Positions 62,426 through 64,000 of a stretch of 64,000 nucleotides of DNA are shown here, piece by piece (position 1 is the stretch's first letter; every line of letters starts with the position of its first letter). This stretch comes from Stutzerimonas xanthomarina DSM 18231. GTDB taxonomy: Bacteria; Pseudomonadota; Gammaproteobacteria; Pseudomonadales; Pseudomonadaceae. The DNA is taken from assembly GCF_900129835.1 (NCBI RefSeq), contig NZ_FQXA01000006.1, positions 124,001-188,000 of the forward strand, read 5' to 3'. The notes under the pieces were generated by a model. It did no database searches, was not told the DNA's origin, and worked only from the letters and a program-made list of their open reading frames with translations. Made by a program: the position numbers and the translations under genes.

Positions 62426-63636
62426 CAGGCCGTACCTGCCGCCAAGCGCACGCGCTCGACCGGTTGCTCACGAATTGGCCAGTTGAGAGCAGCAGCCATC
62501 AGGCTCAGCGCGATGGAAATCTGCCAGACCAGATCGTAACTGCCAGTCGTGTCATAGACCCACCCGCCCAGCCAGCCACCGAAGAACGAGCCGATCTGGT
62601 GGAACAGAAACACGATGCCACCCAACATCGACAGATTGCGCACGCCGAACAGCGTAGCGACCGTGCCGTTAGTCAAGGGCACGGTGGACAGCCACAGGAG
62701 CCCCATGGCGATGCCGAACGCATAGGCGGTCCAGAGCGTCACCGGAGCAAAAAAGAACGCGCTGATTACCACTGCCCGAGCCAGATAAAGCGCAGTCAGC
62801 AGTTTCGGCTTCGAATAACAACCGCCCAGCCAGCCCGCCGTGTAGGTACCGATGATGTTGAATAGCCCAACCAGCGCCAGAACGGTCGTGCCGGCCATCG
62901 CTGGCAACTGCTTGTCGACCAGATAGGCCGGCAGGTGAATACCGATGAACACCACCTGAAACCCGCAGACGAAAAAGCCCAACGCCAGCAGGCGGAAGCC
63001 GGAGTGGCTGACCGCTTCACGCAGCGCCTCCATCAGCGTTTGCTGCGGGCCGGTCACCGGCGCTGCCGGCCCGCTGCGCAGCATCAGCGCCAGCGGCATG
63101 ATCAGCGCCACCAGCAAACCCAGCGCCAGCAAGGCCGACGACCAGCCCAACCAGCCAATCAGACCAAGCGTGCCGGGCAGCATGGCAAACTGACCGAACG
63201 AACCCGCTGCGCTGGCAATACCCATCGCCATGCTGCGTTTTTCGACCGGCACCGCGCGCCCAACTGCACCCAGGATCACGGAAAACGACGTTCCGGAAAG
63301 CCCCAGCCCGATTAGCAGACCAGCACTGAGAGACAGCGAAACCGGCGAATCCGCGCCCGCCATCAGCAACAGGCCGACCGCATAGAGCACACCGCCGAGC
63401 AGCACCGCGCGGGCCACACCGAAACGGTCAGCCAGCGCGCCGGTGACCGGCTGCGCCAGACCCCAAATCAGATTCTGCAGGGCGATGGCAAAGGCGAAGG
63501 TTTCACGCCCCCAACCGAATTCGGCGCTCATCGGTGGCAGGAAAAGCCCGAACCCGTGCCGGATACCCAGGGAAAGGGCGAGGATCAAGGAGCCGCCCAG
63601 CAGAATCCAGGTACTGTTGCGCCAAATCGCATTCAT
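62425..63636 (-). CDS. MFS transporter
   Basis: This 403-residue transporter has 12 predicted helices and starts at the ATG at 63636 (MNAIWRNSTWILLGG); an in-frame start further upstream adds residues atypical of the family. The loop after helix 2 has GALADRFGVARAVLLGG (motif A type). It resembles the oxalate/formate and monocarboxylate-like group; the substrate is unknown. Its stop overlaps the start of a 40-residue gene. Confidence 0.88.
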   Translation of the reverse strand: MNAIWRNSTWILLGGSLILALSLGIRHGFGLFLPPMSAEFGWGRETFAFAIALQNLIWGLAQPVTGALADRFGVARAVLLGGVLYAVGLLLMAGADSPVSLSLSAGLLIGLGLSGTSFSVILGAVGRAVPVEKRSMAMGIASAAGSFGQFAMLPGTLGLIGWLGWSSALLALGLLVALIMPLALMLRSGPAAPVTGPQQTLMEALREAVSHSGFRLLALGFFVCGFQVVFIGIHLPAYLVDKQLPAMAGTTVLALVGLFNIIGTYTAGWLGGCYSKPKLLTALYLARAVVISAFFFAPVTLWTAYAFGIAMGLLWLSTVPLTNGTVATLFGVRNLSMLGGIVFLFHQIGSFFGGWLGGWVYDTTGSYDLVWQISIALSLMAAALNWPIREQPVERVRLAAGTA

Positions 63637-63786
63637 CGCTGACACACTTTGCAAAAAACGAGGGGGGATCCATCTTACTCGCAACCTCCTTGTCGTCCAC
63701 CTCTGCCTTTTTATTCAGCAAAAGGCGAGCGACGGGGTTGCTCGGGTAAACTGCCGCCTGTCTGCCTTTCCTGCCGCGAGCACCTC

Positions 63787-64000
63787 ATGCCGATTCGCCA
63801 CAGCATCGTTCACCTGATCGAAAAAAAGCCGGACGGCACACCCGCCGTTCTCCATGCCCGCGATTCGGAACTGGGCGATTCCCAGGCCATCGAGAACCTG
63901 CTGGCCGATCTCAACGAGAGCTACAACGCCAAGCAGGGCAAGGCCTGGGGCTTCTTCCATGAGGAATCCGGCGCCTACCCCTTCAGCGGCTGGCTCGCGC
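63787..64000 (+). CDS. yejK: Nucleoid-associated protein YejK/NdpA (5' part only)
   Basis: The frame opens at the ATG at 63787 ([17 protein letters not shown]) and runs off the end of the window after 71 codons. The start, [16 protein letters not shown] and [19 protein letters not shown] match the 37-kDa nucleoid-associated protein family. The upstream gene, the MFS transporter, is divergent. Confidence 0.88.
   Translation, partial: MPIRHSIVHLIEKKPDGTPAVLHARDSELGDSQAIENLLADLNESYNAKQGKAWGFFHEESGAYPFSGWLA

Overview
The window is a stretch of gammaproteobacterial core chromosome, most likely from the Stutzerimonas (Pseudomonas) stutzeri group. The gene order guaA-guaB-xseA, oprC, leuA, der-bamB-yfgM-hisS-ispG-rodZ-pilW-rlmN-ndk-isc, cysE-trmJ, suhB, secF-secD-yajC-tgt-queA, lptG-lptF, pepA-holC-valS follows the Pseudomonas chromosome as I know it. 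The copper receptor, the nhaD antiporter and the high G+C with C/G third positions fit the same placement. The species is an inference; no 16S rRNA gene is in view.

Layout. (1) 1-2455: the edge of an integrative element inserted at the 3' end of guaA, with a tyrosine recombinase and one unrecognised zinc-ribbon/HTH protein. The rest of the element lies to the left, outside the window. (2) 2456-10546: the guaB-guaA purine operon on the minus strand, then xseA, an M23 peptidase, an isochorismatase-like hydrolase and an MscS-type channel on the plus strand. (3) 10548-21489: accessory and metabolic genes. These are a copper receptor cassette (DUF2946 protein plus OprC), leuA, a divergent P450/alcohol dehydrogenase pair, a DMT exporter, endonuclease I and small membrane proteins. 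(4) 20695-39306: about 18.6 kb with every gene on the minus strand. It holds trmJ-cysE, the complete iscRSUA-hscBA-fdx-iscX operon with an IscR-type operator over its promoter, then ndk, rlmN, pilW, rodZ, ispG, hisS, yfgM, bamB, der, an aminotransferase and an omega-amidase. Two proteins made in this run (RlmN and IspG) are themselves Fe-S enzymes. (5) 39459-46539: suhB, a glycine-zipper protein, the SecDF-YajC export auxiliaries with the queuosine genes tgt and queA, and a tRNA-Leu(CAA) with its own strong promoter. (6) 46975-55710: a cold-shock protein, an RDD protein, the LPS exporter subunits lptF/lptG, pepA, holC and valS. (7) 56032-64000: nhaD, a small winged-helix protein, an SLC13 permease with RCK_C domains, two MFS transporters, rlmF, a 40-residue membrane protein reading out of an MFS gene, and the start of yejK/ndpA.

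I did not find a clear new multi-gene system. The parts least explained by known biology are the guaA-junction element and its 305-residue protein, the palindromic elements at 10548-10667 and 16506-16600, the 320-base leader ahead of nhaD, the P450 with an altered oxygen-activation motif, and the 40-residue membrane protein translationally coupled to an MFS transporter. No CRISPR array, rRNA gene, complete insertion sequence or broken gene was seen.
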